A stretch of DNA of 50,609 bases from Streptomyces sp. NRRL S-118. Lineage in GTDB: Bacteria; Actinomycetota; Actinomycetes; Streptomycetales; Streptomycetaceae. The position numbers and the translations under genes were made by a program. Below, piece after piece: positions 29,645 to 38,421 of the stretch (positions are counted from its first letter, which is position 1; each line of letters begins with the position of its first letter). The stretch spans positions 1 through 50,609 of the forward strand of contig NZ_JOBL01000161.1 in the NCBI RefSeq assembly GCF_000716335.1, in the 5' to 3' direction. The notes under the pieces were generated by a model. That model searched no databases, was not told the DNA's origin, and saw only the letters and a list, made by a program, of their open reading frames with translations.

Positions 29645-30057
29645 CCGCGGCCGAACAGAGCGCGTCCGTGCGCAAGGTGGTGACCGGCGCCCCGTGGGAG
29701 GAGCAGTTCGGCTACTCCCGCGCCGTGGAACTGCCCAACGGCCTGGTCCTCGTCTCCGGCTGCACCTCCATCGTCGACGGCGAGATCGCCGGCGGCGGCC
29801 CCTACGAGCAGGCGGTCAACTCCTTCAACGTGGCCTTCGCCGCGCTGAAGCAGCTCGGCCTGGGCCCGGCCGACGTCGTCCGCACCCGGATGTACATCAC
29901 CCACGCCCGGGACGTGGACGAGGTGGGCCGCGCCCACAAGGAGCTGTTCGACGACGTCCGCCCCGCCGCATCGATGATCATCGTCTCCGGCTTCGTCGAC
30001 CCGAGCCTGGTCGTCGAGGTCGAGGTCGAGGCGTACCGAGGAGGTGCCGCGTCATGA
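29641..30057 (+). CDS. RidA/YjgF-family protein
   Basis: The 138-residue protein is of the RidA/Rid group, which forms trimers that hydrolyse reactive enamine/imine intermediates. It shows [42 protein letters not shown] and [14 protein letters not shown], including the Arg near residue 87 used for substrate carboxylate binding in active RidA. It overlaps the hisA stop and the hisF start by 4 bp, so it is made with them. Its role in this operon is not established; preventing damage by PLP-derived enamines is inference. Confidence 0.9.
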   Translation: MTAAEQSASVRKVVTGAPWEEQFGYSRAVELPNGLVLVSGCTSIVDGEIAGGGPYEQAVNSFNVAFAALKQLGLGPADVVRTRMYITHARDVDEVGRAHKELFDDVRPAASMIIVSGFVDPSLVVEVEVEAYRGGAAS

Positions 30058-30809
30058 CCCTCGCGGTCCGAGTCATCCCGTGCCTGGACGTCGACAACGG
30101 CCGGGTCGTCAAGGGCGTCAACTTCCAGAACCTGCGCGACGCCGGCGACCCCGTCGAGATGGCCAAGCTGTACGACGCCGAAGGCGCCGACGAGCTCACC
30201 TTCCTCGACATCACCGCCTCGTCCGGCAACCGGGAGACCACCTACGACGTGGTCCGCCGCACCGCCGAGCAGGTCTTCATCCCGCTGACCGTCGGCGGTG
30301 GCGTCCGCAGCGCCGACGACGTCGACAAGCTGCTGCGCGCCGGCGCCGACAAGGTGGGCGTCAACACCGCGGCGATCGCCCGCCCGGAGCTCATCCAGGA
30401 GATCGCCGAGCGCTTCGGCCGCCAGGTGCTGGTCCTGTCGGTCGACGCCCGCCGCACCCCCGAGGGCACGTTCGAGGTCACCACCCACGGCGGCCGCCGC
30501 GGCACCGGCATCGACGCCGTGGAGTGGGCCCACCGGGCCGCCGAGCTGGGCGCGGGGGAGATCCTCCTCAACTCGATGGACGCCGACGGCACCAAGGACG
30601 GCTACGACACCGAGATGATCGCCGCCGTGCGCAAGCACGTCACGGTCCCGGTGATCGCCTCCGGCGGGGCCGGCAGGCTCGCCGACTTCCCGCCCGCCAT
30701 CGCGGCGGGCGCCGACGCGGTCCTGGCGGCGTCGGTGTTCCACTTCGGCGATCTGCGCATCTCCGAGGTCAAGGACGCGCTGCGCGAGGCCGGCCACCCG
30801 GTCCGCTGA
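30054..30809 (+). CDS. hisF: Imidazole glycerol phosphate synthase, cyclase subunit
   Basis: The 251-residue (beta-alpha)8-barrel uses ammonia from HisH to cleave and cyclise PRFAR into imidazole glycerol phosphate and AICAR. The catalytic Asp lie in [19 protein letters not shown] (near residue 11) and LVLSVDARR (near 130). ATG 30054 overlaps the ridA stop. It ends the first his block; hisI is 3 kb further on. Confidence 0.97.
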   Translation: MTLAVRVIPCLDVDNGRVVKGVNFQNLRDAGDPVEMAKLYDAEGADELTFLDITASSGNRETTYDVVRRTAEQVFIPLTVGGGVRSADDVDKLLRAGADKVGVNTAAIARPELIQEIAERFGRQVLVLSVDARRTPEGTFEVTTHGGRRGTGIDAVEWAHRAAELGAGEILLNSMDADGTKDGYDTEMIAAVRKHVTVPVIASGGAGRLADFPPAIAAGADAVLAASVFHFGDLRISEVKDALREAGHPVR

Positions 30810-30819
30810 CGTCCGCGCC

Positions 30820-30846
30820 GCCGGCCGCGGGGATCAGGCGGCCGGC
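30820..30846. terminator. Hairpin between convergent hisF and VOC gene
   Basis: A 9-bp perfect stem, GCCGGCCGC (30820-30828) with GCGGCCGGC (30838-30846) and a 9-nt loop that contains the stop codon of the minus-strand VOC gene. It probably works in both directions. Confidence 0.6.
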
Positions 30847-31220
30847 TGCGCGAGCTGCACGAGGTTGCCGACGGTGTCGTCCAGCACGGCCGTCAGCAGC
30901 GGACCCTGCTTCGTGGGCGCCTGGGTGAACCGCACACCCAGGCCGCCCAGCCGCTCGTACTCCGCTCGCAGGTCGTCGACCCCGAGCACGAGGCACGGCA
31001 GCCCGGCCGCGCGCAGTCCCGCCCGGTACTGCTGCGCGAGCGGACTGTCCCCGGGTTCCAGCAGCAGCTCGACGTCCTGACCCGGCGCGGCGACCGTGAT
31101 GAACCGCGCCCCGCCGAGGTCCAGGTCCGTGCGGGTCTCGAAGCCGAGCACGTCCCGGTAGAAGACGTGCGCCTTCTCCTCGTCGTCGACGTACACGCTG
31201 GTCATCGCAATTCTGATCAT
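30834..31220 (-). CDS. VOC (glyoxalase/bleomycin-resistance fold) protein
   Basis: The 128-residue protein is of the vicinal oxygen chelate fold: two beta-alpha-beta3 units with SVYVDDEEKAHVFYRDVLGFE at the start and DDTVGNLVQL at the end. Members include glyoxalase, dioxygenases and antibiotic-binding proteins; which one this is cannot be told. ATG 31220 follows a GGAGG ribosome site. It lies opposite to the his genes and is divergent from the MFS gene region. Confidence 0.87.
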   Translation of the reverse strand: MIRIAMTSVYVDDEEKAHVFYRDVLGFETRTDLDLGGARFITVAAPGQDVELLLEPGDSPLAQQYRAGLRAAGLPCLVLGVDDLRAEYERLGGLGVRFTQAPTKQGPLLTAVLDDTVGNLVQLAQPAA

Positions 31221-31497
31221 GGTGCGTCCTCCGGTCGGCCTGCGTACGTCCGATGGTGCTCCGCCCCACCGGCGGTTCCAAGGCCCGGTTCGCCTCCGGG
31301 GCGCCCGAGTCGGTGTCGACGGCCGATCGTGCTCGGCTGCTCGTTCCTCACAGCCTGGCGTTCTCCCTTTCGACACCGCCGCGCCCCTTCGGCTCACTCG
31401 CCCTCCACGAGGCGCCTTCCCCAGTGCACCCGGAGAGGTCCGTGCCGAGCGCAAAAGATGTTGCGCGCCTTCCCCGGCGGATCTACGGTCCCGCAGC
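31221..31497. other. Intergenic region upstream of VOC and MFS genes
   Basis: This stretch has the ribosome site of the minus-strand VOC gene at its left end and, near its right end, an 18-bp operator-like palindrome (31449-31466). No convincing gene was seen in between; the several open frames here are Pro/Arg-rich and lack ribosome sites. Confidence 0.5.
31449..31466. promoter_or_regulatory. Operator-like palindrome before the MFS unit
   Basis: GCGCAA (31449-31454), AAGATG, TTGCGC (31461-31466): perfect 6-bp arms and a 6-nt A/T-richer centre in otherwise very GC-rich DNA, 31 nt before the small frame at 31498. Such GCAA...TTGC sites are typical of winged-helix regulators of the ArsR or MarR type. 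Confidence 0.5.
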
Positions 31498-31626
31498 ATG
31501 AGCAGCCCAGCGCCGCGCCGGATCAGCGACCGCGCCGTCGAGGAGACCGCCGGCACCGAAGGGCGCGGGAACTCCGCCCCGCGCCTCCACGGCTTCCCGG
31601 TCCGGGCCCGGGGCACCGCCCCGTGA
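31498..31626 (+). pseudogene. Short frame, possible internally deleted ArsR-type regulator
   Basis: A 42-codon frame begins MSSPAPRRISD, which resembles the N-terminus of ArsR-type regulators found next to MFS exporters (consensus roughly RRISDPRAL from memory). It ends [14 protein letters not shown] with no helix-turn-helix between. Its stop overlaps the MFS GTG start by 4 bp, as a regulator-permease pair would. I read it as a regulator that lost its middle part in frame. A plain leader peptide or chance frame is the alternative. Confidence 0.4.
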
Positions 31627-33047
31627 CCCGATCCCCTGACACCGATGCCTCCGCGACGGGTGTCCCGGCTGCTGGTGCGTCCGCCTCGGCCTGCCCCGCC
31701 GCCGTCGGTGGCTCCGCGCCGGAGAGTCCCGCCGGTACCTCCGTGGCGGCCGGCCGTGCCGCCGGTGGCGGCCCCGTGCCGGAAAGCCCCGCGAGCCGCG
31801 CCGCCGCGGCCGGACCGGCCGCGACCGGCCCGCGGCCGCCCGCCCACCGTGACGGCAACGTCCTGCGCTGGATCAGCGCCTACACCGCCTCGACCCTCGG
31901 CGACAGCGTCTACTACCTGGCCCTCTCCTGGGCCGCGGTCCGCAGCGGAACCCCCGCCCAGGCGGGCGTCGTCATGGCGGTCAGCGCCCTGCCGCGCGCC
32001 CTGCTCATGCTGGGCGGGGGAGTCGTCGCCGACCGGTTCGGGCCCCGCCGCGTGGTCCTGCTCAGCGACACGGCGCGTTGCCTGAGCACGCTCGGCGTCG
32101 CCGCCCTGCTGTTCCTCACCACCCCGGGCCTCTGGCCGCTCACCGCCCTCGCCGTGCTCTTCGGCATCGTGGACGCCCTCTTCATGCCGGCCGTCGGCGC
32201 CCTGCCGCCCCGGATCGCCCCGGCCGGGCAGCTCGCCCGAGTCCAGGGCATGCGAGGCCTCGCCCACCGGGTGGCCCTCGTCCTCGGCGCCCCCTTGGGC
32301 GGTCTCGCGGTGGCCGTGGGCGGCTCCGCCGCCGCCTTCGCCGTGGCCGGGGCGCTGTTCGCCCTCTCCCTGCCCCTCCTGGCGTGCCTCCGCGTCGCTC
32401 CGCTCCCCGGGGACGCGGACCGCCCTTCCACCACCGTGCCGCGCGACCTCGCCGACGGACTGCGCGCCCTGCGGCGGCACCGTGTCCTCGCCCCGCTGGT
32501 CGTCGTCATCGCCCTCAGCGACCTGGGCTTCGTCGGGCCGCTGAACGTCGGCCTCGCCCTCCTCGCCGAGGCGCGCGGCTGGGGCGCCGCCGGCATCGGC
32601 TGGATCCTCGCGGGGTTCGGCACCGGCTCCGCCGCCGCGTCCCTGCTGCTGGCCGTGCGGGGCCGGGTGCCCCGCGCGGGCTCCGTACTGGCCTGGACCC
32701 TCGCCGCCGGGTCGGTCGCGATCGCCGCCCTCGCGTTCGTACCCCGTCTGGAGACCGCGGTGGTGACCGCCCTCGCGATCGGTCTGCTCACCGGGCTCAG
32801 CGGCGCCCTGTGCTCCGCGCTCCTCCAGACCGAAGCGGACCCGGCTCATCTGGGCCGGATCACCTCCGTCGCCCACGTCTTCAGCCTCGGCGTCGCCCCG
32901 CTGACCTTCCCGCTCACCGGCGCGGCCATCGGTCTGTGGGGCCCCGGGCCCGTGTTCACGGCGAGCGCGGCGATCTGCGCGGCAGGAGCCGTCCTCGGCC
33001 TGAGCTCCGCACCCCTGCGCCGCGCGGAGCTGCCCCGAGGGCGGTGA
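31623..33047 (+). CDS. Major facilitator superfamily permease
   Basis: The 474-residue product has about 78 residues of Ala/Pro/Gly-rich, probably disordered N-terminus, then 10-12 membrane segments from [21 protein letters not shown] onward. The [12 protein letters not shown] loop after segment 2 is the MFS cytoplasmic signature. The likely role is proton-driven efflux of a small molecule. GTG 31623 overlaps the stop of the short upstream frame; a shorter protein beginning nearer the first membrane helix is possible. The substrate is unknown. Confidence 0.85.
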   Translation: MTRSPDTDASATGVPAAGASASACPAAVGGSAPESPAGTSVAAGRAAGGGPVPESPASRAAAAGPAATGPRPPAHRDGNVLRWISAYTASTLGDSVYYLALSWAAVRSGTPAQAGVVMAVSALPRALLMLGGGVVADRFGPRRVVLLSDTARCLSTLGVAALLFLTTPGLWPLTALAVLFGIVDALFMPAVGALPPRIAPAGQLARVQGMRGLAHRVALVLGAPLGGLAVAVGGSAAAFAVAGALFALSLPLLACLRVAPLPGDADRPSTTVPRDLADGLRALRRHRVLAPLVVVIALSDLGFVGPLNVGLALLAEARGWGAAGIGWILAGFGTGSAAASLLLAVRGRVPRAGSVLAWTLAAGSVAIAALAFVPRLETAVVTALAIGLLTGLSGALCSALLQTEADPAHLGRITSVAHVFSLGVAPLTFPLTGAAIGLWGPGPVFTASAAICAAGAVLGLSSAPLRRAELPRGR

Positions 33048-33136
33048 AGGAGGTCCCCGGCGGAGAGGCCGCTACGGAGCGAGCCCCCTGGGGAGAGGAC
33101 CCGGGGCCCGACGAGGCCGCCGCGCGGCCGCAGCCG

Positions 33137-33772
33137 TCACAGGCCCAGCTGGCCGGCCCCGTGAAGCCGCTCCACGGCCTCCTTGCCGCCCTCCACCTCC
33201 ACGCGCGCGGAGTCCTGCCGCCCGAACGCGAACATCGTCAGTTCGCCCGGCTCCCCGGTCACGGTCACCACCGGGGTGCCCCGCCGCGCCACCGTCGTCT
33301 GGCCGTTCGGCCGCCGCAGCACCAGGCCCACCGGGACCTTGCGGCACAGCATCCGCGCCGCCTTGTCCAGGCGGGACCAGAGCGCGTCCGCGAAGACCGG
33401 GTCCAGCTCGCGCGGCGTCCAGCCCGGCTGCGCCCGCCGCACGTCCTCGGCGTGCACATAGAACTCCACCGTGTTCGCGCCCTCGTCGACCTGCTTGATC
33501 GCGTACGGGGACATCCGCGGCGGCCCCGTACGGATCAGCTGGACCAGCTCCTCGTACGGCTTGGAGGCGAACTCCGCCTGGACCTGCTCCAGACGCCCGC
33601 GCAGTGCCCCGATGAGGATCCCCGCCGCGGCGTCCGGGCGGCGCTCCCGCACCACCACGTGCGCCGCCAGGTCACGGGTCTTCCACCCCTCGCACAGGGT
33701 CAGGGCGTCCGGGCCCGCCGCCTCCAACAGATCGGCGAGCAGAAGTCGTTCACGCTTGGCATGGGTCGACAT
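33137..33772 (-). CDS. TIGR03085-family metal-binding protein (DinB/MDMPI-like)
   Basis: The 211-residue actinobacterial protein belongs to the mycothiol-dependent maleylpyruvate isomerase/DinB-like superfamily, TIGR03085 group. It starts [24 protein letters not shown], with [16 protein letters not shown] carrying the first metal His, and [19 protein letters not shown] carrying the second His with Glu/Asp. A C-terminal SCP2-like region ([18 protein letters not shown]) follows. A TAGGCT hexamer 7 nt before ATG 33772 suggests a leaderless mRNA. A mycothiol- or metal-dependent reaction is expected; the substrate is unknown. Confidence 0.88.
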   Translation of the reverse strand: MSTHAKRERLLLADLLEAAGPDALTLCEGWKTRDLAAHVVVRERRPDAAAGILIGALRGRLEQVQAEFASKPYEELVQLIRTGPPRMSPYAIKQVDEGANTVEFYVHAEDVRRAQPGWTPRELDPVFADALWSRLDKAARMLCRKVPVGLVLRRPNGQTTVARRGTPVVTVTGEPGELTMFAFGRQDSARVEVEGGKEAVERLHGAGQLGL

Positions 33773-33779
33773 GTCCGCC

Positions 33780-33785
33780 AGCCTA
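33780..33785 (-). promoter_or_regulatory. Candidate -10 hexamer of the TIGR03085 gene
   Basis: On the minus strand TAGGCT lies 7 nt before ATG 33772 with no ribosome site between, the layout of a leaderless actinobacterial promoter. Confidence 0.4.
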
Positions 33786-33856
33786 CGGGGGCGGGGGCCG
33801 GTCCGCCCAGTGGACGCACCTCCGGGAAGACGCCGCGACCACGGCACAATGGCGAC

Positions 33857-34207
33857 ATGACCAGCAACCTTGACCCGGCCATCGCCGCCCGTCTCAAGCG
33901 CAGCCCCGACGGGCTGGTCCCGGCCATCGCCCAGCAGTACGACACCGGCGAGGTGCTCATGCTGGGCTGGATGGACGACGAGGCCCTGCACCGCACCCTC
34001 ACCACCGGCCGCTGCACCTACTGGTCCCGCAGCCGCCGGGAGTACTGGGTCAAGGGCGACACCTCCGGCCACGTCCAGCACGTCAAGTCCGTCGCCCTGG
34101 ACTGCGACGCCGACACCGTCCTGGTCAAGGTCGACCAGGTGGGGGCCGCCTGCCACACGGGCGCCCGTACCTGCTTCGACGACGACGTGCTGCCCCTCGG
34201 CAAGTAG
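33857..34207 (+). CDS. hisI: Phosphoribosyl-AMP cyclohydrolase
   Basis: The 116-residue monofunctional enzyme opens the purine ring of phosphoribosyl-AMP in step 3 of histidine synthesis. [19 protein letters not shown] and the zinc-ligand Cys set ([10 protein letters not shown], then [12 protein letters not shown]) are diagnostic. There is no HisE domain, so phosphoribosyl-ATP pyrophosphatase must be elsewhere. It lies 11 nt upstream of trpE, which joins the his and trp genes. ATG 33857 follows a CACAAT hexamer by 6 nt. Confidence 0.96.
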   Translation: MTSNLDPAIAARLKRSPDGLVPAIAQQYDTGEVLMLGWMDDEALHRTLTTGRCTYWSRSRREYWVKGDTSGHVQHVKSVALDCDADTVLVKVDQVGAACHTGARTCFDDDVLPLGK

Positions 34208-34210
34208 GGT
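34205..34210 (+). promoter_or_regulatory. Candidate -10 hexamer for leaderless trpE
   Basis: TAGGGT overlaps the hisI stop codon and lies 8 nt before the trpE ATG. If used, trpE has its own leaderless transcript and no room for a Trp attenuator leader. Confidence 0.4.
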
Positions 34211-34218
34211 CTGGCGCC

Positions 34219-35706
34219 ATGGATCTCGAGACCTTCCGCAAGCTGGCGGCCGACCGCCGCGTCATCCCCGTCAGCCGCCGCCTGCTCGCGGACGGCGACA
34301 CCCCGGTCGGGCTCTACCGGAAGCTCGCCGCCGAGCGCCCCGGCACCTTCCTCCTGGAGTCCGCGGAGAACGGCCGGTCCTGGTCGCGGTACTCGTTCAT
34401 CGGTGTCCGCAGCGCCGCCACCCTCACCGCGCGCGACGGGCAGGCCCACTGGCTCGGCACCCCGCCCGTCGGCGTACCCGTCGACGGCGACCCCCTCGAG
34501 GCGCTGCGCGCCACCGTCGGGACCCTGCACACCCCCCGCGACCTGGCCGCGGAGCTCCCGCCCTTCACCGGCGGCATGGTCGGGTACCTGGGGTACGACG
34601 TCGTGCGCCGCCTGGAGCGGATCGGCGAGCACGGCACCGACGACCTGCGGCTGCCCGAGCTGACCATGCTCCTCACCTCCGACCTGGCCGTGCTCGACCA
34701 CTGGGACGGCACGGTCCTGCTGATCGCCAACGCGATCAACCACAACGACCTGGACACCGGTGTGGACGAGGCCTACGCGGACGCCGTCGCCCGCCTCGAC
34801 GCCATGGCCGCCGACCTCGCCGAGCCCCTGGCCACCGAGCCCGCCACCCTGCCGCCCTCCGAGCTGCCGCCGTACACCGCCCTGTGGGGCGGAGAGGCGT
34901 ACCAGGGAGCCGTCGAGGACATCAAGGAGCGCATCCGGGCCGGTGAGGCCTTCCAGGTGGTGCCCTCGCAGCGGTTCGAGACCCCCTGCACGGCGAGCGC
35001 CCTCGACGTCTACCGCGTCCTGCGGGCCACCAACCCGTCCCCCTACATGTACCTCTTCCGCTTCGACGGTTTCGACGTCGTGGGATCCAGCCCCGAGGCG
35101 CTGGTCAAGGTCGAGGACGGCCGCGCGATGGTGCACCCCATCGCCGGGACCCGCCCGCGCGGAGCCACCCCCCAGGAGGACCAGGCGCTGGCCGACGAGC
35201 TCATCGCCGACCCCAAGGAGCGCGCCGAGCACCTCATGCTGGTCGACCTCGGCCGCAACGACCTCGGCCGCGTCTGCGAACCGGGCTCCGTCGAGGTCGT
35301 CGACTTCATGTCGATCGAGCGGTACTCGCACGTCATGCACATCGTCTCCACCGTCACCGGCCGCGTCGCCGCCGGCCGCACCGCCTTCGACGTGCTGACC
35401 GCCTGCTTCCCCGCCGGCACCCTGTCCGGCGCGCCCAAGCCGCGGGCCATGCAGATCATCGAGGAGCTGGAGCCCTCCCGCCGCGGCCTGTACGGCGGCT
35501 GCGTCGGCTACCTCGACTTCGCCGGCGACTCCGACACCGCCATCGCCATCCGTACCGCCCTCCTGCGCGACGGCACCGCGTACGTGCAGGCCGGAGCCGG
35601 TGTCGTCGCGGACTCCGACCCGGTCGCCGAGGACACCGAGTGCCGCAACAAGGCGGCCGCCGTGCTCCGGGCCGTGCACACCGCGAACCGGATGAACGGC
35701 GCATGA
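34219..35706 (+). CDS. trpE: Anthranilate synthase component I
   Basis: The 495-residue enzyme makes anthranilate from chorismate with ammonia from a TrpG subunit. The Trp feedback site element [18 protein letters not shown] is near residue 45. Catalytic blocks are [26 protein letters not shown] and [15 protein letters not shown]. There is no fused glutaminase domain and no trpG in the window. The N-terminal Trp-binding motif suggests allosteric control by tryptophan. No leader peptide with Trp codons exists in the 11-nt gap after hisI. Confidence 0.97.
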   Translation: MDLETFRKLAADRRVIPVSRRLLADGDTPVGLYRKLAAERPGTFLLESAENGRSWSRYSFIGVRSAATLTARDGQAHWLGTPPVGVPVDGDPLEALRATVGTLHTPRDLAAELPPFTGGMVGYLGYDVVRRLERIGEHGTDDLRLPELTMLLTSDLAVLDHWDGTVLLIANAINHNDLDTGVDEAYADAVARLDAMAADLAEPLATEPATLPPSELPPYTALWGGEAYQGAVEDIKERIRAGEAFQVVPSQRFETPCTASALDVYRVLRATNPSPYMYLFRFDGFDVVGSSPEALVKVEDGRAMVHPIAGTRPRGATPQEDQALADELIADPKERAEHLMLVDLGRNDLGRVCEPGSVEVVDFMSIERYSHVMHIVSTVTGRVAAGRTAFDVLTACFPAGTLSGAPKPRAMQIIEELEPSRRGLYGGCVGYLDFAGDSDTAIAIRTALLRDGTAYVQAGAGVVADSDPVAEDTECRNKAAAVLRAVHTANRMNGA

Positions 35707-35720
35707 CGGCGTAAGGGATA

Positions 35721-36380
35721 GTGGAGTACGTGAGTGCCGCATCCGTACCCCAGCCCCGTGCCACGCGCGCGAACGAGACGACGGCCGCCCCCGGCGGCCG
35801 TCGCAGTCTCGCCGCCGCCCTGTTCCTCGGTGCCGTCGGAGCGGCCGTCGTGCTGCTCGCGTCGGGGCAGACGTGGTCCGAGGGCACCGTCGCGGTGGGC
35901 GGCGGCAGCGTGCCGCTGGACGCCGCGGGCGGCGACGTCACGGGTGTGCCGACCGCCCTCGCCATAGTGGGCCTGGCGGCCCTGGTGGCCGTCTTCGCCG
36001 TACGCAGGGCGGGCCGGCTCCTCGTCTCGCTGCTGCTCGCCCTGAGCGGCGCGGGCGCTGCCGCCGCCTCGTACCTGGGCGCCTCCGACGGTTCGGCGCT
36101 CGACGCCGAGGCCGCGAGGACCACCGGCGACGCCGCGGCCCGCGTCGCGGAGCTCACCCACACCGCCTGGCCGTACGTCACGGCTGCCGGCGGGCTGCTG
36201 CTCCTGCTCGCCGGACTGCTGGCGCTGCGCTACGGCCGGACCTGGCCCGCCATGTCCGGGCGGTACGAGCGCGACGGCAGCCCGCGTGCCCGCGGCGCCC
36301 GATCCGCCGCGGACCCGGACCGGCCGGAGGACCTGTGGAAGGCCCTGGACCGCGGCGAGGACCCGACCGGCACCGCCTGA
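35721..36380 (+). CDS. Trp-operon associated membrane protein (TIGR02234 / Trp_oprn_chp)
   Basis: The 219-residue protein has four membrane segments (about residues 28-48, 72-95, 98-122 and 150-172) and a charged C-terminal tail of about 40 residues. The architecture and its place 14 nt after trpE match the actinobacterial family known only by its position in tryptophan operons. An extracellular loop reads ASGQTWSEGTVAVGGGS. GTG 35721 is listed; GTG 35730, 7 nt after a GATAGT hexamer, is a good alternative. The molecular role is unknown. Confidence 0.85.
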   Translation: MEYVSAASVPQPRATRANETTAAPGGRRSLAAALFLGAVGAAVVLLASGQTWSEGTVAVGGGSVPLDAAGGDVTGVPTALAIVGLAALVAVFAVRRAGRLLVSLLLALSGAGAAAASYLGASDGSALDAEAARTTGDAAARVAELTHTAWPYVTAAGGLLLLLAGLLALRYGRTWPAMSGRYERDGSPRARGARSAADPDRPEDLWKALDRGEDPTGTA

Positions 36381-36417
36381 CGCGTCCCGCCCCACCCGGC
36401 GCACGGCCCCAGCGCCA

Positions 36418-36445
36418 CCCCGGCCCCGGCCCCGGCCCCGGCCCC
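36418..36445. repeat. CCCCGG-type tandem hexamer repeat
   Basis: About four copies of a CCGGCC/CCCCGG hexamer in a row in the gap after the Trp-associated membrane protein gene. A 6-bp inverted repeat GGGTGA/TCACCC (36449-36467) follows directly. The run could be slippage-prone or help end transcription. Confidence 0.6.
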
Positions 36446-36481
36446 CGAGGGTGACCCCGGATCACCCGGCACGCGCGCGTG

Positions 36482-36496
36482 CGCGACAATGTCGCG
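36482..36496. promoter_or_regulatory. 15-bp palindrome upstream of the HGxxPAAW gene
   Basis: CGCGACA, a single A, then TGTCGCG: perfect 7-bp arms around one base, 56 nt before ATG 36552. The compact symmetrical form is typical of a repressor operator. No known regulator is assigned. Confidence 0.45.
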
Positions 36497-36551
36497 AGAG
36501 CGTCCGCACCCGGCGGGGCCGTACCAGAGCAACATCAACGAGGAGCAATTC

Positions 36552-36824
36552 ATGGCGGGCAGCGACCACGGACACACCCCGGCCGCCTGGACCGGTGTCA
36601 CCATCTCCTTCATCGGCTTCTGCGTCGCCGGTGCCTTCATGGTGGCGAACAACCCGCTGGGCTTCTGGGCGGGCAGCGCCCTCATCCTGCTCGGCGGCGT
36701 CGTCGGTGGCGCCATGAAGCTCGCCGGACTCGGCCAGAAGCCGTCGCCCGAACTCGAGCGCGCCCGCGAGGAGGCGGCCCGCAGGGACCACACCCCGGAG
36801 ACCGCCCACGCCGCCCGCTCCTGA
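36552..36824 (+). CDS. HGxxPAAW-family small membrane protein
   Basis: The 90-residue protein carries the defining motif HGHTPAAW at residues 7-14, then two membrane helices (about 17-36 and 41-62) and a charged helical tail (QKPSPELERAREEAARRD). ATG 36552 follows AGGAG by 6 nt. The family is actinobacterial and of unknown function. Its place between trpE and trpC suggests co-regulation with tryptophan synthesis. Confidence 0.85.
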   Translation: MAGSDHGHTPAAWTGVTISFIGFCVAGAFMVANNPLGFWAGSALILLGGVVGGAMKLAGLGQKPSPELERAREEAARRDHTPETAHAARS

Positions 36825-36907
36825 CCCGTTCGGGGGCAGCCGCGACACGAGGCGCGGTCCGGCACGGCCGGGCTGCGCCTTTCCGTTCCACCCGCGACAA
36901 TCCCCGA

Positions 36908-37489
36908 GTGGACGCCATGCCGAACCCTGCCCCCGAAGGCCCGGAACCCGCCCAGGCCGGACCTGCCGCGCGGACCGTGCCCGCAGCCCCTGCCGCACAT
37001 GGTGGGCCTCCGCCCGCCGGACCGGCACCGGCGGGCGCACCGGCGGGAGGCGCACCCCCGGCACCCGGGCACGTGCCGTCGCGCGGCCGGCCTCCGCTCG
37101 TACGCCGGCTCGCACCGCCCCTGGGCACCCTCGCCGCGGTCGTCGCGGCCTTCGCGTACGTGGGCGCCGTCGACCCCAACGAGCCCGGGCACTACCCGGT
37201 CTGCCCCCTGCTGCGCTTCACCGGCCTGTACTGCCCCGGCTGCGGCGGCCTGCGCAGTGCCCACGCCTTCGTCCACGGCGACCTCGCGGCCGCCTTCGGC
37301 GCCAACGCCCTCGCCGTCACCGGCTATCTGGTCTTCGCCGTCGTGATCGTCCTCTGGCTGGTCCGGGCCGCGCGCGACCTGCCCGTGCGCGTCACCGTCG
37401 GGCCCTTCTGGGGGTGGGCCCTGGGCGCTGTCCTGGCGCTTTTCGCCATTGTCCGGAACTTGCCGTTCGGTTCCGGGCTGGCGCCGTGA
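36908..37489 (+). CDS. DUF2752-family membrane protein
   Basis: The 193-residue protein has a Pro/Ala-rich N-terminus of about 70 residues and a DUF2752 domain: [23 protein letters not shown] with the family CPxCG motif at about residues 108-112, and three membrane segments. The two Cys may bind metal or form a disulfide. GTG 36908 follows a GACAAT hexamer; ATG 36917 is in frame and equally possible. The function is unknown. It precedes trpC by 115 nt. Confidence 0.82.
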   Translation: MDAMPNPAPEGPEPAQAGPAARTVPAAPAAHGGPPPAGPAPAGAPAGGAPPAPGHVPSRGRPPLVRRLAPPLGTLAAVVAAFAYVGAVDPNEPGHYPVCPLLRFTGLYCPGCGGLRSAHAFVHGDLAAAFGANALAVTGYLVFAVVIVLWLVRAARDLPVRVTVGPFWGWALGAVLALFAIVRNLPFGSGLAP

Positions 37490-37604
37490 AGCCACTGGTC
37501 AGCGCGGTGGCGACAACCGGATGCGGAGACTCGGGCCACCTCCGGATACCATCGAGGTGACTGATCCGGCTTCACCATCACCCTCCCGGAAGGGGGCCTC
37601 TCGC

Positions 37605-38414
37605 GTGAGTGTGCTCGACGAGATCATCGAGGGCGTACGCGCCGACCTCGCAGAGCGGCAGGCGCGGGTCTCCCTCGACGAGCTCAAGGAGCGGGCGGCG
37701 AAGGCGCCCCAGGCGAAGGACGGCGCGGCCGCACTGCGCGGCGACGGCGTCCAGGTGATCTGCGAGGTGAAGCGCTCCAGCCCGTCCAAGGGCGCGCTCG
37801 CCGCGATCGCGGACCCGGCCGGTCTCGCCGCGGACTACGAAGCGGGCGGCGCGGCCGTCATCTCCGTGCTGACCGAGCAGCGCCGCTTCGGCGGCTCCCT
37901 CGCCGACCTGGAGGCCGTTCGCGCCCGGGTCGACATCCCGGTCCTGCGCAAGGACTTCATCGTCACCGCCTACCAGCTGTGGGAGGCCCGGGCGTACGGC
38001 GCCGACCTCGCCCTGCTGATCGTCGCCGCCCTGGACCAGCCCGCCCTGGAATCCCTCATCGAGCGCGCCGAGTCCATCGGCCTGACCCCGCTGGTCGAGG
38101 TCCACGACGAGGAAGAGGTCGAGCGGGCCGTCGACGCGGGCGCCCGGGTCATCGGCGTCAACGCGCGCAACCTCAAGACCCTCAAGGTGGACCGCTCCAC
38201 CTTCGAGCGGGTCGTCCCGGAGATCCCGGCGGGCATCGTCAAGATCGCCGAGTCCGGCATCCGCGGCCCGCACGACCTGATCGCCTACGCCAACGCGGGC
38301 GCCGACGCCGTCCTGGTCGGCGAGTCGCTCGTCACCGGCCGCGACCCCAAGGCCGCGGTGGCCGACCTGGTCGCCGCCGGCGCCCACCCCGCCCTGCGGC
38401 ACGGACGGGGCTGA
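37605..38414 (+). CDS. trpC: Indole-3-glycerol phosphate synthase
   Basis: The 269-residue (beta-alpha)8-barrel converts CdRP to indole-3-glycerol phosphate. Family signatures: [13 protein letters not shown] (catalytic Lys), [36 protein letters not shown] and IAESGI. It has no TrpF domain, so the preceding isomerisation depends on PriA. GTG 37605 follows AGGGGG at about 9 nt. A TACCAT hexamer at 37547-37552 could be a -10 element. It begins the trpC-trpM-trpB-trpA block. Confidence 0.97.
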   Translation: MSVLDEIIEGVRADLAERQARVSLDELKERAAKAPQAKDGAAALRGDGVQVICEVKRSSPSKGALAAIADPAGLAADYEAGGAAVISVLTEQRRFGGSLADLEAVRARVDIPVLRKDFIVTAYQLWEARAYGADLALLIVAALDQPALESLIERAESIGLTPLVEVHDEEEVERAVDAGARVIGVNARNLKTLKVDRSTFERVVPEIPAGIVKIAESGIRGPHDLIAYANAGADAVLVGESLVTGRDPKAAVADLVAAGAHPALRHGRG

Positions 38415-38421
38415 CCCCGCC

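Noticed and set aside
34190..34219. Trp attenuator or leader peptide before trpE
   Set aside because: Only 11 nt separate hisI and trpE, with no Trp-codon leader frame and no alternative hairpins.
36418..36467. CRISPR or other repeat-spacer array
   Set aside because: The repeat is a short GC hexamer run with no spacers and no cas genes nearby.
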